Of a stretch of 64,000 bases of DNA, positions 25,371 to 34,888 are shown one piece after another (position 1 is the first letter of the stretch; every line of letters begins with the position of its first letter). The DNA lies in contig NZ_CP113527.1 in the NCBI RefSeq assembly GCF_028877475.1, positions 1,729,501 to 1,793,500 on the forward strand. The letters run 5' to 3'. The position numbers and the translations under genes were made by a program. The notes below the pieces were generated by a model that ran no database searches, was not told the origin of the DNA, and saw only the letters and a list, made by a program, of their open reading frames with translations. Source of the DNA: Lysinibacillus irui. Lineage in GTDB: Bacteria; Bacillota; Bacilli; Bacillales_A; Planococcaceae.

Positions 25371-26072
25371 ATGCTACAGCTATCTAATGTGTCTTTTCAA
25401 TATAAGAATAAGCCAATTTTACAGGATATAACCTTTTCTTTCCCTATTGGACAAATCATCGGACTTGTGGGGGAAAATGGTAGTGGGAAATCCACATTAA
25501 TGAAAGTATTAGCTGGTTTACTACGACCTTCTGCAGGTGAAGTGACACTCAATGCAGAGCCCGTCACGCGTAGAAGTGCGGACCGAATTGCTTATTTACC
25601 AGATACGGATTTGTTTTTTGAGTACTTTACAGGTGAGCAGCTATTTCAGCATTATGCCTCACAGTTCGAGGATTTTTCCTATGACAAAGCCTGTATAGTA
25701 GCGGAATTTTTACAGGTTGATAAACAGGCTAAGCTACGCCAATTATCAAAGGGCAATCGTGGTCGGATGAAAATGGCTGCAACGCTTGGGCGAGAGGTTC
25801 CTTATTATGTAATGGATGAACCCTTTGCAGGGCTAGACCCTATCGTTCGAGAGCAACTGATTAAAGGCTTATTGCAATTTACTGATATCGAGAATCAAAC
25901 CATCTTGTTGTCAACACATGAATTATATGAGGTAGAGCCGATTTTAGATCAAATTATATTGTTGCAAGCAGGGTCTATCACGGCTTATGAAGATGTCGAA
26001 ACATTACGTGATGTGACCAATAAGGATGCGGTCGAGTGGATGAAAGGCTTTTATCGACCTTTCAACAAATGA
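25371..26072 (+). CDS. ABC transporter ATP-binding protein (YtrB-like)
   Basis: This ATPase of about 233 residues has Walker A GENGSGKST, a degenerate signature LSKGNRGRMK, Walker B YVMDEPFAGLD and the switch histidine in LLSTHELYE. The LSKG-type signature is common in the YtrB/GlnQ-like drug ABC branch. ATG 25371 with TGAGGTG is preferred over an earlier GTG at 25362. It should pair with the membrane protein at 24231. Confidence 0.9.
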   Translation: MLQLSNVSFQYKNKPILQDITFSFPIGQIIGLVGENGSGKSTLMKVLAGLLRPSAGEVTLNAEPVTRRSADRIAYLPDTDLFFEYFTGEQLFQHYASQFEDFSYDKACIVAEFLQVDKQAKLRQLSKGNRGRMKMAATLGREVPYYVMDEPFAGLDPIVREQLIKGLLQFTDIENQTILLSTHELYEVEPILDQIILLQAGSITAYEDVETLRDVTNKDAVEWMKGFYRPFNK

Positions 26073-26142
26073 AACTACTGCTAAAGATGAAAATTGACAC
26101 TTTTTATGCTCAGGTGAAATGGATTAGAAAGGGTGAAAAAAT

Positions 26143-27063
26143 ATGACAGAACCAATTGTACAATTGCAAAATTTATCGAAGACCATTCGTGGGAAGCAAT
26201 TAATACAGCAGTTAAATATTGATTTATATCCAGGACAAATTACAGGGTTTTTAGGACCAAATGGTGCGGGGAAAACAACAACCATTCGAATGATGACGGG
26301 CCTTATGAAGCCAACAGAGGGCAAGGTATTGATTGATGGGCTTTCCTTACAGGAGCATTATGAGGAAGCGATTAGTAAGGTTGGCGTTATTGTCGAAAAC
26401 CCCGAAATGTATAAATTTATGTCAGGCTATAAAAATTTACTACATTTTGCACGTATGCATAAAAATGTAACGAAGGAACGAATTCAAGAGGTCGTTCAAC
26501 AAGTCGGGCTCGAACATCGTATACATGAAAAGGTATCCACGTATTCTCTTGGTATGCGTCAACGACTAGGTTTAGCACAGGCACTATTGCATCGACCAAA
26601 GTTTTTAATCTTAGATGAACCAACGAATGGCTTAGATCCTGCTGGAATTCGAGAGTTTCGCATGTATCTTCGCAAGATTGCCTCAGAAGAGGGCGTTTCT
26701 GTATTTGTATCTAGTCACTTATTATCTGAAATTGAGCTAATGTGTGACCGCGTAGCAGTCATTCAAAATGGTAAGCTCATTGATCTACGTGATATCCATA
26801 ATGAAAGCTCATCCTTTTATTATGTGGAGGCACAGCCAAAAGAGCAGGTATCTGCTTATCTTAAAGAGCATGATTACCAATTCGCTGCTGAAAATGGTGG
26901 CTATGTAGTGGAAATGACGAAGGAAAATGTTCCAGCCTTAATTACACAACTAGTGCAAGAAGGTATTCAACTATTTGCAATACAGCCACATCAAAAAACA
27001 TTAGAGGATCAATTCTTAGAAATGACTGGAGGCGGACAAATTGCTGAAGCTAATTCAAAATGA
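26143..27063 (+). CDS. ABC transporter ATP-binding protein, BcrA/YhcH-type
   Basis: This 306-residue ATPase has Walker A GPNGAGKTT, signature YSLGMRQRLG, Walker B FLILDEPTNGLDPAG and the C-terminal extension of about 80 residues found in antibiotic-resistance BcrA-type subunits. It pairs with the permease at 27041 (23-nt overlap). It lies 70 nt after the previous ATPase with no terminator between, so it may be part of the same GntR-controlled transcript. Substrate unknown. Confidence 0.92.
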   Translation: MTEPIVQLQNLSKTIRGKQLIQQLNIDLYPGQITGFLGPNGAGKTTTIRMMTGLMKPTEGKVLIDGLSLQEHYEEAISKVGVIVENPEMYKFMSGYKNLLHFARMHKNVTKERIQEVVQQVGLEHRIHEKVSTYSLGMRQRLGLAQALLHRPKFLILDEPTNGLDPAGIREFRMYLRKIASEEGVSVFVSSHLLSEIELMCDRVAVIQNGKLIDLRDIHNESSSFYYVEAQPKEQVSAYLKEHDYQFAAENGGYVVEMTKENVPALITQLVQEGIQLFAIQPHQKTLEDQFLEMTGGGQIAEANSK

Positions 27064-27982
27064 GTGGATGAAATTATGGCATAAAAAAGGAACATGGGCA
27101 ATGGTTGCGATGCTAATTCTTGTCATTCTCGTTCCAGCAGGGATCACTAAATATTATGAAGTAAAATCGACAGATGAAGGCTCATGGCAGGATATGGAGC
27201 AGCAGGCCATTCAATCAAATAAAGAGATGCTTGCCAATGAGGAATTAACGGCGGAAGATAAGGTTTATTTTGAGGAGCAGATTGCTCTTTCAGAATATCG
27301 CTTAGCCCATGATGCACCGAGCCAAACGGATAGTAGCCTTGCCAGCTTTATGTCCTTTACAAGCAATATGATTATACTTGTCACTTTATTTACAGTCATT
27401 ACAGCCGCAAGTATTGTGTCGAGCGAATTTTCAACAGGTACCATTAAAATGCTGTTAACACGACCGATGTCTCGTGCAAAGGTGCTAACGTCTAAATTAC
27501 TGACGACCTTCCTATTTGGTTTTTTATTATTTGTAGTCAACGTAGTGGTAAGTGGCATTGTTGGCTTCGTATTGTTCGGCATAGGAACAGGTGTTGAATT
27601 AGAAATCGTCAATGGGCAAGTAGCCGAGAAGGCCGTATGGAGTGATTTAGCGTATCATTATCTACTGTCTGGTGGAGATTTTGTGATGTCTACATTGTTT
27701 GCCTTTTTAGTAGGCTCTGTGTTCCGTTCAAGTTCATTAGCGATTGGTTTAACGATGTTCCTTTCCTTCACAGGTGGCATGATTGTGATGTTCTTAAGCC
27801 GCTACGACATTGTCAAATACATTTGGCTAACACATTCAGACTTAACACAGTATGAAAATGGTGGTGGCTCGATGATTGCTGATGTGACGATGCCATTCTC
27901 TTTAACCGTACTTGCTATTTATGCAGTCATTTTCCTTATTATTAGTTATACATCCTTTATGAAGCGTGATGTCACTGCATAA
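27041..27982 (+). CDS. ABC-2-type permease, partner of the BcrA-like ATPase
   Basis: This 313-residue membrane protein starts with TTG inside the ATPase gene. MLKLIQNEWMKLWHKKGTW is the standard N-terminal amphipathic helix of ABC-2 permeases. A first transmembrane helix is followed by an extracellular stretch of about 70 residues, then five more helices. EFSTGTIKMLLTRPMSRAK is the conserved cytoplasmic loop that contacts the ATPase. A terminator follows. Confidence 0.9.
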   Translation: MLKLIQNEWMKLWHKKGTWAMVAMLILVILVPAGITKYYEVKSTDEGSWQDMEQQAIQSNKEMLANEELTAEDKVYFEEQIALSEYRLAHDAPSQTDSSLASFMSFTSNMIILVTLFTVITAASIVSSEFSTGTIKMLLTRPMSRAKVLTSKLLTTFLFGFLLFVVNVVVSGIVGFVLFGIGTGVELEIVNGQVAEKAVWSDLAYHYLLSGGDFVMSTLFAFLVGSVFRSSSLAIGLTMFLSFTGGMIVMFLSRYDIVKYIWLTHSDLTQYENGGGSMIADVTMPFSLTVLAIYAVIFLIISYTSFMKRDVTA

Positions 27983-27992
27983 GTTAAATAAG

Positions 27993-28030
27993 AACTGTGC
28001 CCTAATTCTCATTGGGGTGCGGTTTTTTTT
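27993..28030 (+). terminator. Terminator of the ABC operon
   Basis: AACTGTGCCCTAA pairs, with some G-T wobbles, with TTGGGGTGCGGTT and leads into about ten T. Confidence 0.85.
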
Positions 28031-28100
28031 TTGCACAACACGAAATATTAAAAAAGTATTTATTTTTTTTCGAATTGCGCCTATAATAATAGCAACTTAG

Positions 28101-28114
28101 TGAAAACGCTTTTT
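28101..28114 (+). promoter_or_regulatory. cre-like site (CcpA) upstream of nag operon
   Basis: TGAAAACGCTTTTT matches the cre consensus TGWAANCGNTNWCA except for the last two bases. It is located just downstream of a TATAAT at 28082-28087, so CcpA could repress the operon. Only a sequence match. Confidence 0.55.
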
Positions 28115-28123
28115 TTTTACTAA

Positions 28124-28139
28124 AGTGGTCTAGACAACT
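28124..28139. promoter_or_regulatory. NagR/DasR-type operator upstream of nag operon
   Basis: AGTGGTCTAGACAACT is a 16-bp inverted repeat with one mismatched pair, very close to the GntR/HutC-type amino-sugar operator built around TGGTCTAGACCA. It overlaps the leader 20 nt before the first gene. The regulator gene is not in this window. Confidence 0.8.
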
Positions 28140-28159
28140 ATACCAAAGGGGGATAATGA

Positions 28160-30106
28160 ATGTTTGCTTTCTTACAAAAAATCGGTAAGTCACTCATGTT
28201 TCCAATCGCTACTTTACCAGCAGCGGCCTTATTATTACGTTTAGGGTCAGGGGATATGCTTGGGGCAGTACCGAATGAAGCGATCCAGTACATTGCTAGT
28301 ATTATGGCTGCTTCGGGGAATGCTATACTTGGCAATTTACCTATTATTTTTGCTATCGGTATTGCCATGGGATTAGCTCATGATAGCAGTGGGGGCGCAG
28401 CTCTTGCAGGGGCGATTGCTCATCTTGTGTTAATAGCCGTTTTAGGAACAGTTAATGAAGATTTAAATATGGGTGTGTTTGGTGGAATTATTGCCGGTAT
28501 TACGGCAGGCTTATTATATAACAAATATTATAATGTGAAATTTCCAGAATGGTTATCATTCTTTGGCGGACGGCGCTTTGTACCGATTATCACATCGATA
28601 ACGATGGCGATTTTAGGTAGTATTTTAGCAATCGTTTGGGGACCTATTCAAGGTGGTATTGATGCGGTCGGCAATTGGATGATTGGCGCTGGATCACTTG
28701 GTGTTGGGATGTACGGGTTCTTTAACCGACTTTTAATTCCAGTTGGTCTACACCACGTTATCAATACAATTATTTGGTTTGACTTCGGTGAATTTACCAA
28801 TGCTGCAGGCGAAATAGTGAAAGGGGATATCAACCGCTTCTTAGCAGGGGATACATCAGCTGGACATTTCCAAGCTGGCTTCTTCCCAATCATGATGTTT
28901 GGTTTACCAGCAGCCTGTCTTGCGATGTACTTTACAGCGAAAAAGGAAAAACGTCCTATAGTAGGTGGGATGTTCGTTTCTATCGCTTTAACAGCCTTTT
29001 TAACAGGTGTGACAGAGCCGATTGAATTTTCATTTATGTTCTTATCACCAGTTCTTTATGGTATTCATGCTGTATTAACAGGTATTTCTCTTGCGGTTGC
29101 CTATATCGTTGGTTTCCGTGACGGTTTTGGATTCTCAGCAGGTTTAATTGATTACTTGCTGAACCTTGGTCTGGCAGATAAACCATTACTATTAATTCCT
29201 TTAGGCTTAGGCTTTGGTGCCATTTACTTTGTTGTATTCTATTTCTTAATCAAAAAATTAGACTTAAAAACACCTGGACGTGAAGACGATGATGAAGAGG
29301 AAGTGGAAGTCGATGCTTCTATTTCCGACGATGTCGATGTACGTGCATACTATACAATTGAAGCCTTAGGTGGAGAAGAAAATATTAAACAAATTGACTA
29401 CTGTACGACACGCTTACGTATGTCTGTGCAGGATGCCAATATGGTGGATGAAAAAACATTAAAGCAGACTGGTGCAAGAGGTGTTATGCGTATCAGTAAA
29501 ACGAATGTTCAAGTAATCATTGGTACATCTGTTGAGTTTTTAGCTGAGGCCATGAAAGAACGTCTGAAAAAAGGCAACCCAGCACCTAAAAATGCAAAAC
29601 TGCCAACAGCACAGCCTGTAGTGGAAAAAACAGCACATAATGAAACAACGACATTCAATGATTTTGAGATGCCGATGACAGGTGATTTGCTACCATTATC
29701 AGAAGTACCAGATGAGGCATTTTCTGCAGGCTTGATGGGACCTGGCTTTGGGATTCGTCCAACTGACGGGACAGTTTATGCACCATTTGATGGTCAAGTG
29801 GTCATGATCTTCCCAACAAAACACGCCATTGGTTTGAAATCAGATACAGGCGTTGAAGTATTAATCCATGTTGGATTAGATACAGTCAAGCTGAATGGTG
29901 AAGGCTTTGAACTGTTTGTAACAGATGGTCAAACAATTAAACGAGGAGAGGCGCTGTTAAAAGCAGACATTGCTCACATTAAAGATCAAGTACCTTCCGT
30001 GATTACACCAGTTGTATTCACAAGTTTAATGGGGCAAGAGATTTCACTTGGAAAATCGGGCTACCAGCGAGCAGGCTCAACAAATATTATTGCAATGAAA
30101 AAGTAA
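28160..30106 (+). CDS. nagE: PTS N-acetylglucosamine-specific EIICBA permease
   Basis: This 648-residue three-domain transporter imports and phosphorylates N-acetylglucosamine. EIIC (about 1-370) starts MFAFLQKIGKSLMFPIATLP and holds GLHHVINT. EIIB (about 395-470) has the phospho-cysteine motif IDYCTTRLRMSV. EIIA (about 510-648) has the phospho-histidine motif VLIHVGLDTVKLNGEGF. The domain order C-B-A and the neighbouring nagA/nagB genes fix the sugar. RBS AAAGGGGG. It heads a six-gene operon ending with HPr and EI, so the whole phosphoryl chain is encoded together. Confidence 0.95.
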   Translation: MFAFLQKIGKSLMFPIATLPAAALLLRLGSGDMLGAVPNEAIQYIASIMAASGNAILGNLPIIFAIGIAMGLAHDSSGGAALAGAIAHLVLIAVLGTVNEDLNMGVFGGIIAGITAGLLYNKYYNVKFPEWLSFFGGRRFVPIITSITMAILGSILAIVWGPIQGGIDAVGNWMIGAGSLGVGMYGFFNRLLIPVGLHHVINTIIWFDFGEFTNAAGEIVKGDINRFLAGDTSAGHFQAGFFPIMMFGLPAACLAMYFTAKKEKRPIVGGMFVSIALTAFLTGVTEPIEFSFMFLSPVLYGIHAVLTGISLAVAYIVGFRDGFGFSAGLIDYLLNLGLADKPLLLIPLGLGFGAIYFVVFYFLIKKLDLKTPGREDDDEEEVEVDASISDDVDVRAYYTIEALGGEENIKQIDYCTTRLRMSVQDANMVDEKTLKQTGARGVMRISKTNVQVIIGTSVEFLAEAMKERLKKGNPAPKNAKLPTAQPVVEKTAHNETTTFNDFEMPMTGDLLPLSEVPDEAFSAGLMGPGFGIRPTDGTVYAPFDGQVVMIFPTKHAIGLKSDTGVEVLIHVGLDTVKLNGEGFELFVTDGQTIKRGEALLKADIAHIKDQVPSVITPVVFTSLMGQEISLGKSGYQRAGSTNIIAMKK

Positions 30107-30115
30107 CAATAAATG

Positions 30116-30179
30116 GGGCTGTTTGCTAAGGTAACACAAGCAATGTGAAAATTGTGAATGGACGCCTTTTCAACAGCCC
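30116..30179 (+). other. Intercistronic hairpin between nagE and nagA
   Basis: GGGCTGTT (30116-30123) and AACAGCCC (30172-30179) can pair across a 48-nt loop. No T-run follows, and the second arm lies just upstream of the nagA ribosome binding site (AGAAGGAG at about 30187-30194). It could be an mRNA processing or stability element; this is weak evidence. Confidence 0.35.
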
Positions 30180-30203
30180 TTGTTCAAGAAGGAGATGCTA
30201 TTC

Positions 30204-31370
30204 TTGAGTTTATTAATTCGTAACATCACAGTGGTTAACGCAAATGGTCGAGATGAGCAAATGGATGTGTGGATGAGGGATGGCAAAATCGCTCAAATCG
30301 CCCAGCACATTGAAGTCAGTGGTGGGGATCGGTTAGATGGTTCAGGGAAATTTTTATTGCCAGGATTTATTGATATGCATATCCATGGCTCTGCTCAAAT
30401 GGATGCAATGGATGCATCTGATGAAGGACTCCACACTATGGCGCAATCGCTTTTAAAAGAAGGTACGACCAGCTTTTTAGCTACAACGATGACACAAAGC
30501 TATGACAATATTGAGCGTGCTATTGCCAATATCGCACAGTTCCAGCCACAGCCCGATGAAGCGGAAGTGTTGGGCATTCATATTGAAGGACCATTTGTTT
30601 CGAAACAGCGTGCTGGTGCTCAACCTCTTGATTTTATTGTGCAGCCAGATCTAAATGTATTCACCAAATGGCAGGAACTAAGTGGTAATAAAATTAAGCA
30701 AATTACGCTGGCACCCGAAGAGCCTAATGGTATGTCAGCTGTGCAGAGTATTGCTGCTAGTGGTGTGATTGTATCGATTGGTCACTCGGATGCAACCTTT
30801 GAGCAAATGCAAGAGGCGGCGCAATTGGGTGCAACACAGGGGACACATTTATACAATCAAATGCGTCCATTCCACCACCGAGACCCAGGTGTTGTTGGCG
30901 GTGTTTTATTGCTAGAAGGCATAAAGGCCGAGATGATTGTTGATTTTATTCATATGCACAAGGGTGCAGTGGAAATGGCCTACCGCGTGAAAGGCGCAGA
31001 TGGCATTATTTTAATTACTGATGCCATGCGAGCGAAGGGTATGCCATTTGGTGAATATGACTTAGGTGGTCAAATCGTTCATGTGACTGAGGCAGGAGCC
31101 CATCTAGCAAACGGTTCCTTAGCAGGTAGTATTTTGAAAATGGATCAAGCTGTACGAAACATGCACCTCGTAACAAATTGTACGCTTGAGGAGCTTGTGA
31201 AAATGTCGAGCTTTAATGCTGCTCAACAATTGAAATTAAGCACGAAGGGACAGCTTGTGCAAGGCTATGATGCAGATGCAGTCATTATAGATGCGCATTT
31301 AAATCTTCAGCAAACAATTAAGGGTGGCCACATTTTATTTGATGTGATGAAAGATAGCGAAGGTCGTTAA
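30204..31370 (+). CDS. nagA: N-acetylglucosamine-6-phosphate deacetylase
   Basis: This 388-residue amidohydrolase removes acetate from GlcNAc-6-phosphate. The motifs are PGFIDMHIHGS (metal ligands), the HIEGPFVSKQRAGAQ block with the metal Glu, GHSDATFEQ, THLYNQMRPFHHRDPG with the metal His, and the catalytic Asp in ILITDAMRAKG. TTG 30204 is favoured because AAGGAG lies nine bases upstream; a longer frame from 30180 begins before that site. It makes GlcN-6-P for NagB in the same operon. Confidence 0.94.
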   Translation: MSLLIRNITVVNANGRDEQMDVWMRDGKIAQIAQHIEVSGGDRLDGSGKFLLPGFIDMHIHGSAQMDAMDASDEGLHTMAQSLLKEGTTSFLATTMTQSYDNIERAIANIAQFQPQPDEAEVLGIHIEGPFVSKQRAGAQPLDFIVQPDLNVFTKWQELSGNKIKQITLAPEEPNGMSAVQSIAASGVIVSIGHSDATFEQMQEAAQLGATQGTHLYNQMRPFHHRDPGVVGGVLLLEGIKAEMIVDFIHMHKGAVEMAYRVKGADGIILITDAMRAKGMPFGEYDLGGQIVHVTEAGAHLANGSLAGSILKMDQAVRNMHLVTNCTLEELVKMSSFNAAQQLKLSTKGQLVQGYDADAVIIDAHLNLQQTIKGGHILFDVMKDSEGR

Positions 31371-31429
31371 TGTCTCTTTGACATACAAACATCCAGCATG
31401 AAACGATGGAAATGAAAAGGTGATAGATC

Positions 31430-32140
31430 ATGAATACCTATTTTCAACAAGTTAATCGATATTTAACAATGGTGGCTCAACAGGAAAGTGAGCAAGTCAT
31501 GCATGTAGCCAAGCAAATTGTTAAACGTCTCACACAGGGGGGTATTATCCAGCTGTTTGGCTCTGGGCATTCCATGTTATTAGCGCAGGAATGTTACTAC
31601 AGAGCAGGTGGCCTAGTGCCTGTCAAACCGATACACATTGAATCGTTAATGCTGCATCAGGGTGCACGGCAATCCTCGCAAAATGAAAAAAAACAGGCTT
31701 TTTTAGCCTCCTATAAGGATCAGCTCCAGTTTGATGACCAAGATGTTTGTATTATCATTTCAACATCCGCTAATAATCCAGCGCCCATTGATATGGCCAT
31801 CTATGCCAAGGAAGCGGGCGCTTTGACCATATCATTGCAATCGCTGGAATATCAACAGCAGCCATCACGCCATCCTTCAGGCAAGCGTTTAGAGCACATT
31901 GTAGATGAAATTTTAAATACACATGTTCCATTAGGAGATGGTGTTTTAACAGTGGATCAGTTGCAGTATGCACCTGTATCAACGATCTTAGGTGCAACTT
32001 TATTAAATGCTTTATTTGCTGAAATTATTGAGCTTTTGCATGAACAGGGTGCAAATCTACCCGTGTTTGGTAGCAGCAATATTGGGAAAAACAATAACGA
32101 TGCGCTCATTGATCAATATGGTCAACGTATTCATTTCTAA
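31430..32140 (+). CDS. SIS-domain protein (UPF0309-type), amino-sugar associated
   Basis: This 236-residue protein has one SIS fold: IIQLFGSGHSMLLAQECYYRAGG with the sugar-phosphate Ser/His loop, and IIISTSANNPAPIDMAIYAKEAGA. It resembles the UPF0309 group rather than MurQ etherases or GlmS isomerase domains. Situated between nagA and nagB, it probably handles an amino-sugar phosphate, for example an isomerase or a lyase acting on cell-wall-derived sugars. The precise reaction is unknown. Confidence 0.85.
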   Translation: MNTYFQQVNRYLTMVAQQESEQVMHVAKQIVKRLTQGGIIQLFGSGHSMLLAQECYYRAGGLVPVKPIHIESLMLHQGARQSSQNEKKQAFLASYKDQLQFDDQDVCIIISTSANNPAPIDMAIYAKEAGALTISLQSLEYQQQPSRHPSGKRLEHIVDEILNTHVPLGDGVLTVDQLQYAPVSTILGATLLNALFAEIIELLHEQGANLPVFGSSNIGKNNNDALIDQYGQRIHF

Positions 32141-32160
32141 GGCAAAAAGGAGGATATTTG

Positions 32161-32865
32161 GTGATAATAAAAAGGTTTTCCTCAGTTGATGAGTTATACG
32201 CTCAGGCAGTAGCGACAATCGTGGAAGCGAAACAAAATGGAGCGACAACGTTCGGGTTAGCTACTGGTGGAACAATGGAACCGTTGTATGCTAAAATCTG
32301 TAAAACGGATATTGATTTTTCAGATTGCACGAGCTTTAATTTGGATGAATATGTTGGACTTGAGGCAACGCACGAGCAAAGCTATGCCTATTACATGAAC
32401 AAGCATTTATTTCACCAAAAACCATTTCAAGCATCCTATTTACCGAATGGTTTAGCAGCCGATCCTTTAGAGGAAGCAGCACGCTATGAAGCATTGTTGC
32501 AACAGCATTCCTTAGATTTCCAATTGCTTGGTATTGGTCAAAATGGTCATATCGGCTTCAATGAGCCAGGTACACCCTTTGATTCCTTGACACATTTAGT
32601 GACACTGGAGGAATCTACTCGCCAAGCCAATGCACGCTTCTTTTCATCGATTGATGAGGTGCCCACACATGCATACACAATGGGGATTCAGTCCATTATG
32701 CGAGCAAAGTGCATTTTGTTAATTGCAGTGGGAGAAACTAAGCGAGACGTTTTACAGCGTGTGCTGGCATTAGATTATACAGAGGATGTACCAGCAAGTG
32801 CTTTGTCCAAACATCCAAATGTTATCATTTTAACAGACTTACAAGAAGAGGAGAATAAATTATGA
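32161..32865 (+). CDS. nagB: Glucosamine-6-phosphate deaminase
   Basis: This 234-residue enzyme turns GlcN-6-phosphate into fructose-6-phosphate and ammonia. Family motifs are GLATGGTMEPLYAKI, FNLDEYVGL with the catalytic Asp, GIGQNGHIGFNEPG with the catalytic His, and MGIQSIMRAKCILLIA. GTG 32161 is seven bases after AAGGAGG; a TTG directly before it is too close. It overlaps the HPr gene by 4 nt. The short length fits the Gram-positive monomeric type without the allosteric C-terminus. Confidence 0.94.
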   Translation: MIIKRFSSVDELYAQAVATIVEAKQNGATTFGLATGGTMEPLYAKICKTDIDFSDCTSFNLDEYVGLEATHEQSYAYYMNKHLFHQKPFQASYLPNGLAADPLEEAARYEALLQQHSLDFQLLGIGQNGHIGFNEPGTPFDSLTHLVTLEESTRQANARFFSSIDEVPTHAYTMGIQSIMRAKCILLIAVGETKRDVLQRVLALDYTEDVPASALSKHPNVIILTDLQEEENKL

Positions 32866-33128
32866 AAACACAACAATTTACAGTAGTCGATCCTTTAGGA
32901 ATTCATGCACGTCCGGCAAGTCAGCTTGTAGCAAAAGCTACACCGTTTGCTTCTTCAATTGAAGTACGTACAGAAGAAAAAGCAGCTAATTTAAAATCCA
33001 TTTTAGGTGTTATGGGGTTAGCCCTAAAACAAGGTTCACAATTTACACTTGTTGTAGAGGGGGAAGATGAAGAGCAAGCATTTGCAGCATTAGCGACACT
33101 CATGACAGAAATGGGGCTTGCACAATGA
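32862..33128 (+). CDS. ptsH: Phosphocarrier protein HPr
   Basis: This 88-residue carrier has the phospho-histidine motif GIHARPA (His15) and the regulatory serine region [11 protein letters not shown] (Ser46), the HPr-kinase site. It is therefore HPr and not Crh. It is joined by 4-nt overlaps to nagB before and ptsI after. Having HPr inside the nag operon suggests this sugar is the main or only PTS substrate, which fits the limited sugar use of the B. sphaericus group. Confidence 0.96.
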   Translation: MKTQQFTVVDPLGIHARPASQLVAKATPFASSIEVRTEEKAANLKSILGVMGLALKQGSQFTLVVEGEDEEQAFAALATLMTEMGLAQ

Positions 33129-34837
33129 CACAACTCTCTGGTATTGCCGCTTCAGACGGCATTGCCATTGCGAAAGCATATCGTTTTGTCCAACCAGACT
33201 TAACCTTCACGAAAACAACTGTTCAGGATATCGAGGCAGAGCAGCAACGTTTAGCAGCCGCTCTTGCCAAATCAGAGCAAGAATTAGTGGCGATTCAACA
33301 GCAAACAATAGAAAAATTTAGTGCAGAAGAAGCGGCCATTTTTGAAGCCCATTTATTAGTGCTGAAAGATCCAGAATTAATTGGGCCAATCAAACAAAAA
33401 ATGGCAGATGAAGCGGTAAACGCAGAATATGCGTTACATGACGTTTCAACGATGTTTGTAACATTATTTGAAAGTATGGATGACGAATACATGAGTGCGC
33501 GTGCATCAGATATTAAAGATGTGACAAACCGTATTTTAGCGCATTTACTCGGTGTACATATTCCAAATCCAAGTCATATTAATGAACAGGTTATTATTGT
33601 CGCCAATGATTTGACACCTTCAGAGACTGCCCAATTGGACCGAAACTTTGTCCTTGGCTTTATTACAGATATTGGTGGCCGTACTTCTCATTCTGCAATC
33701 ATGGCACGTTCATTAGAAATTCCGGCAGTAGTAGGGGCAGGGACAGCAACATCAACGATTCAAGATGGTGATCTATTAATTGTGGATGGTTTATCAGGTC
33801 AAGTGATTGTCAACCCAACGGCAGATGTTATGGCTGAATACGAAGAAAAGGCACAAAACTATCGTACGCAGCAAGCGGAGTGGTCAACATTAGTGAACGA
33901 GCAAACGCTGTCCAAAGATGGTGTACATGTAGAACTGGCAGCCAACATCGGATCGCCGAGTGATTTAGATAGTGTGTTACGCCATGGGGCAGAAGGAATT
34001 GGCCTATATCGTACAGAGTTTTTATATATGGGCCGAGAAAACCTGCCATCAGAGGAAGAACAATTTAGCGCTTATAAAACGGTCATTGAAGGAATGAACG
34101 GTAGACCAGTTGTTATTCGAACACTGGATATCGGTGGAGATAAACATTTACCGTACTTACCTTTACAAGAAGAAATGAATCCATTCCTAGGTCATCGTGC
34201 CATTCGACTTTGTTTAGATCAACAAGAGCTATTCCGTACAAAATTGCGTGCATTACTTCGTGCATCTGTATATGGCAGCTTAAAAATCATGTTTCCGATG
34301 ATTGCAACTATTCGAGAGTTCCGTGATGCTAAAGCGATTTTATTAGAAGAACAAGAAAAGCTTGTATCATCAGGAATTGCGGTCAGCTCGGACATTGAAA
34401 TTGGGATGATGGTGGAAATTCCAGCGACAGCCGTGATGGCCGATATCTTTGCGAAAGAAGTGGACTTCTTCTCCATCGGCACCAATGATTTAATTCAATA
34501 TACGATGGCGGCAGATCGCATGAATGAAAAAGTTGCGTATTTATATCAACCATATAATCCAGCCATTTTACGCTTGATTCAAATGGTCATTGAGGCAGCA
34601 CATAAAGAGCAAAAATGGGTAGGGATGTGTGGTGAAATGGCAGGCGATGAGCTTGCTGTTCCATTGTTACTCGGCTTAGGCTTAGATGAATTCTCAATGA
34701 GTGCAACCTCCATTTTAAAAACACGCTCCTTGCTAAAGCAATTATCTGTTTCAGAGATGCAAGCTTTAGCGGCAGAGGCTTTACAGCTAGCGACAGCCGA
34801 AGAGGTTATCGAGAAAGTTAAGCAAGCTGTGAAATAA
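33125..34837 (+). CDS. ptsI: PTS Enzyme I (phosphoenolpyruvate-protein phosphotransferase)
   Basis: This 570-residue enzyme starts the phosphoryl chain by transferring phosphate from PEP to HPr. The active histidine lies in [21 protein letters not shown] (about residue 190). The PEP-binding barrel shows [27 protein letters not shown] and the C-terminal [10 protein letters not shown] and [26 protein letters not shown] carries the catalytic Cys. Last gene of the operon, closed by a bidirectional terminator. Confidence 0.96.
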   Translation: MTQLSGIAASDGIAIAKAYRFVQPDLTFTKTTVQDIEAEQQRLAAALAKSEQELVAIQQQTIEKFSAEEAAIFEAHLLVLKDPELIGPIKQKMADEAVNAEYALHDVSTMFVTLFESMDDEYMSARASDIKDVTNRILAHLLGVHIPNPSHINEQVIIVANDLTPSETAQLDRNFVLGFITDIGGRTSHSAIMARSLEIPAVVGAGTATSTIQDGDLLIVDGLSGQVIVNPTADVMAEYEEKAQNYRTQQAEWSTLVNEQTLSKDGVHVELAANIGSPSDLDSVLRHGAEGIGLYRTEFLYMGRENLPSEEEQFSAYKTVIEGMNGRPVVIRTLDIGGDKHLPYLPLQEEMNPFLGHRAIRLCLDQQELFRTKLRALLRASVYGSLKIMFPMIATIREFRDAKAILLEEQEKLVSSGIAVSSDIEIGMMVEIPATAVMADIFAKEVDFFSIGTNDLIQYTMAADRMNEKVAYLYQPYNPAILRLIQMVIEAAHKEQKWVGMCGEMAGDELAVPLLLGLGLDEFSMSATSILKTRSLLKQLSVSEMQALAAEALQLATAEEVIEKVKQAVK

Positions 34838-34845
34838 ATGATCTT

Positions 34846-34884
34846 AAAAACCATCTACCGAAATAATTGTGGTAGATGGTTTTT
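34846..34884. terminator. Bidirectional terminator between ptsI and HAD gene
   Basis: AAAAACCATCTACC and GGTAGATGGTTTTT form a 14-bp stem with an 11-nt loop; both orientations end in T-runs. Confidence 0.92.
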
Positions 34885-34888
34885 GGCT

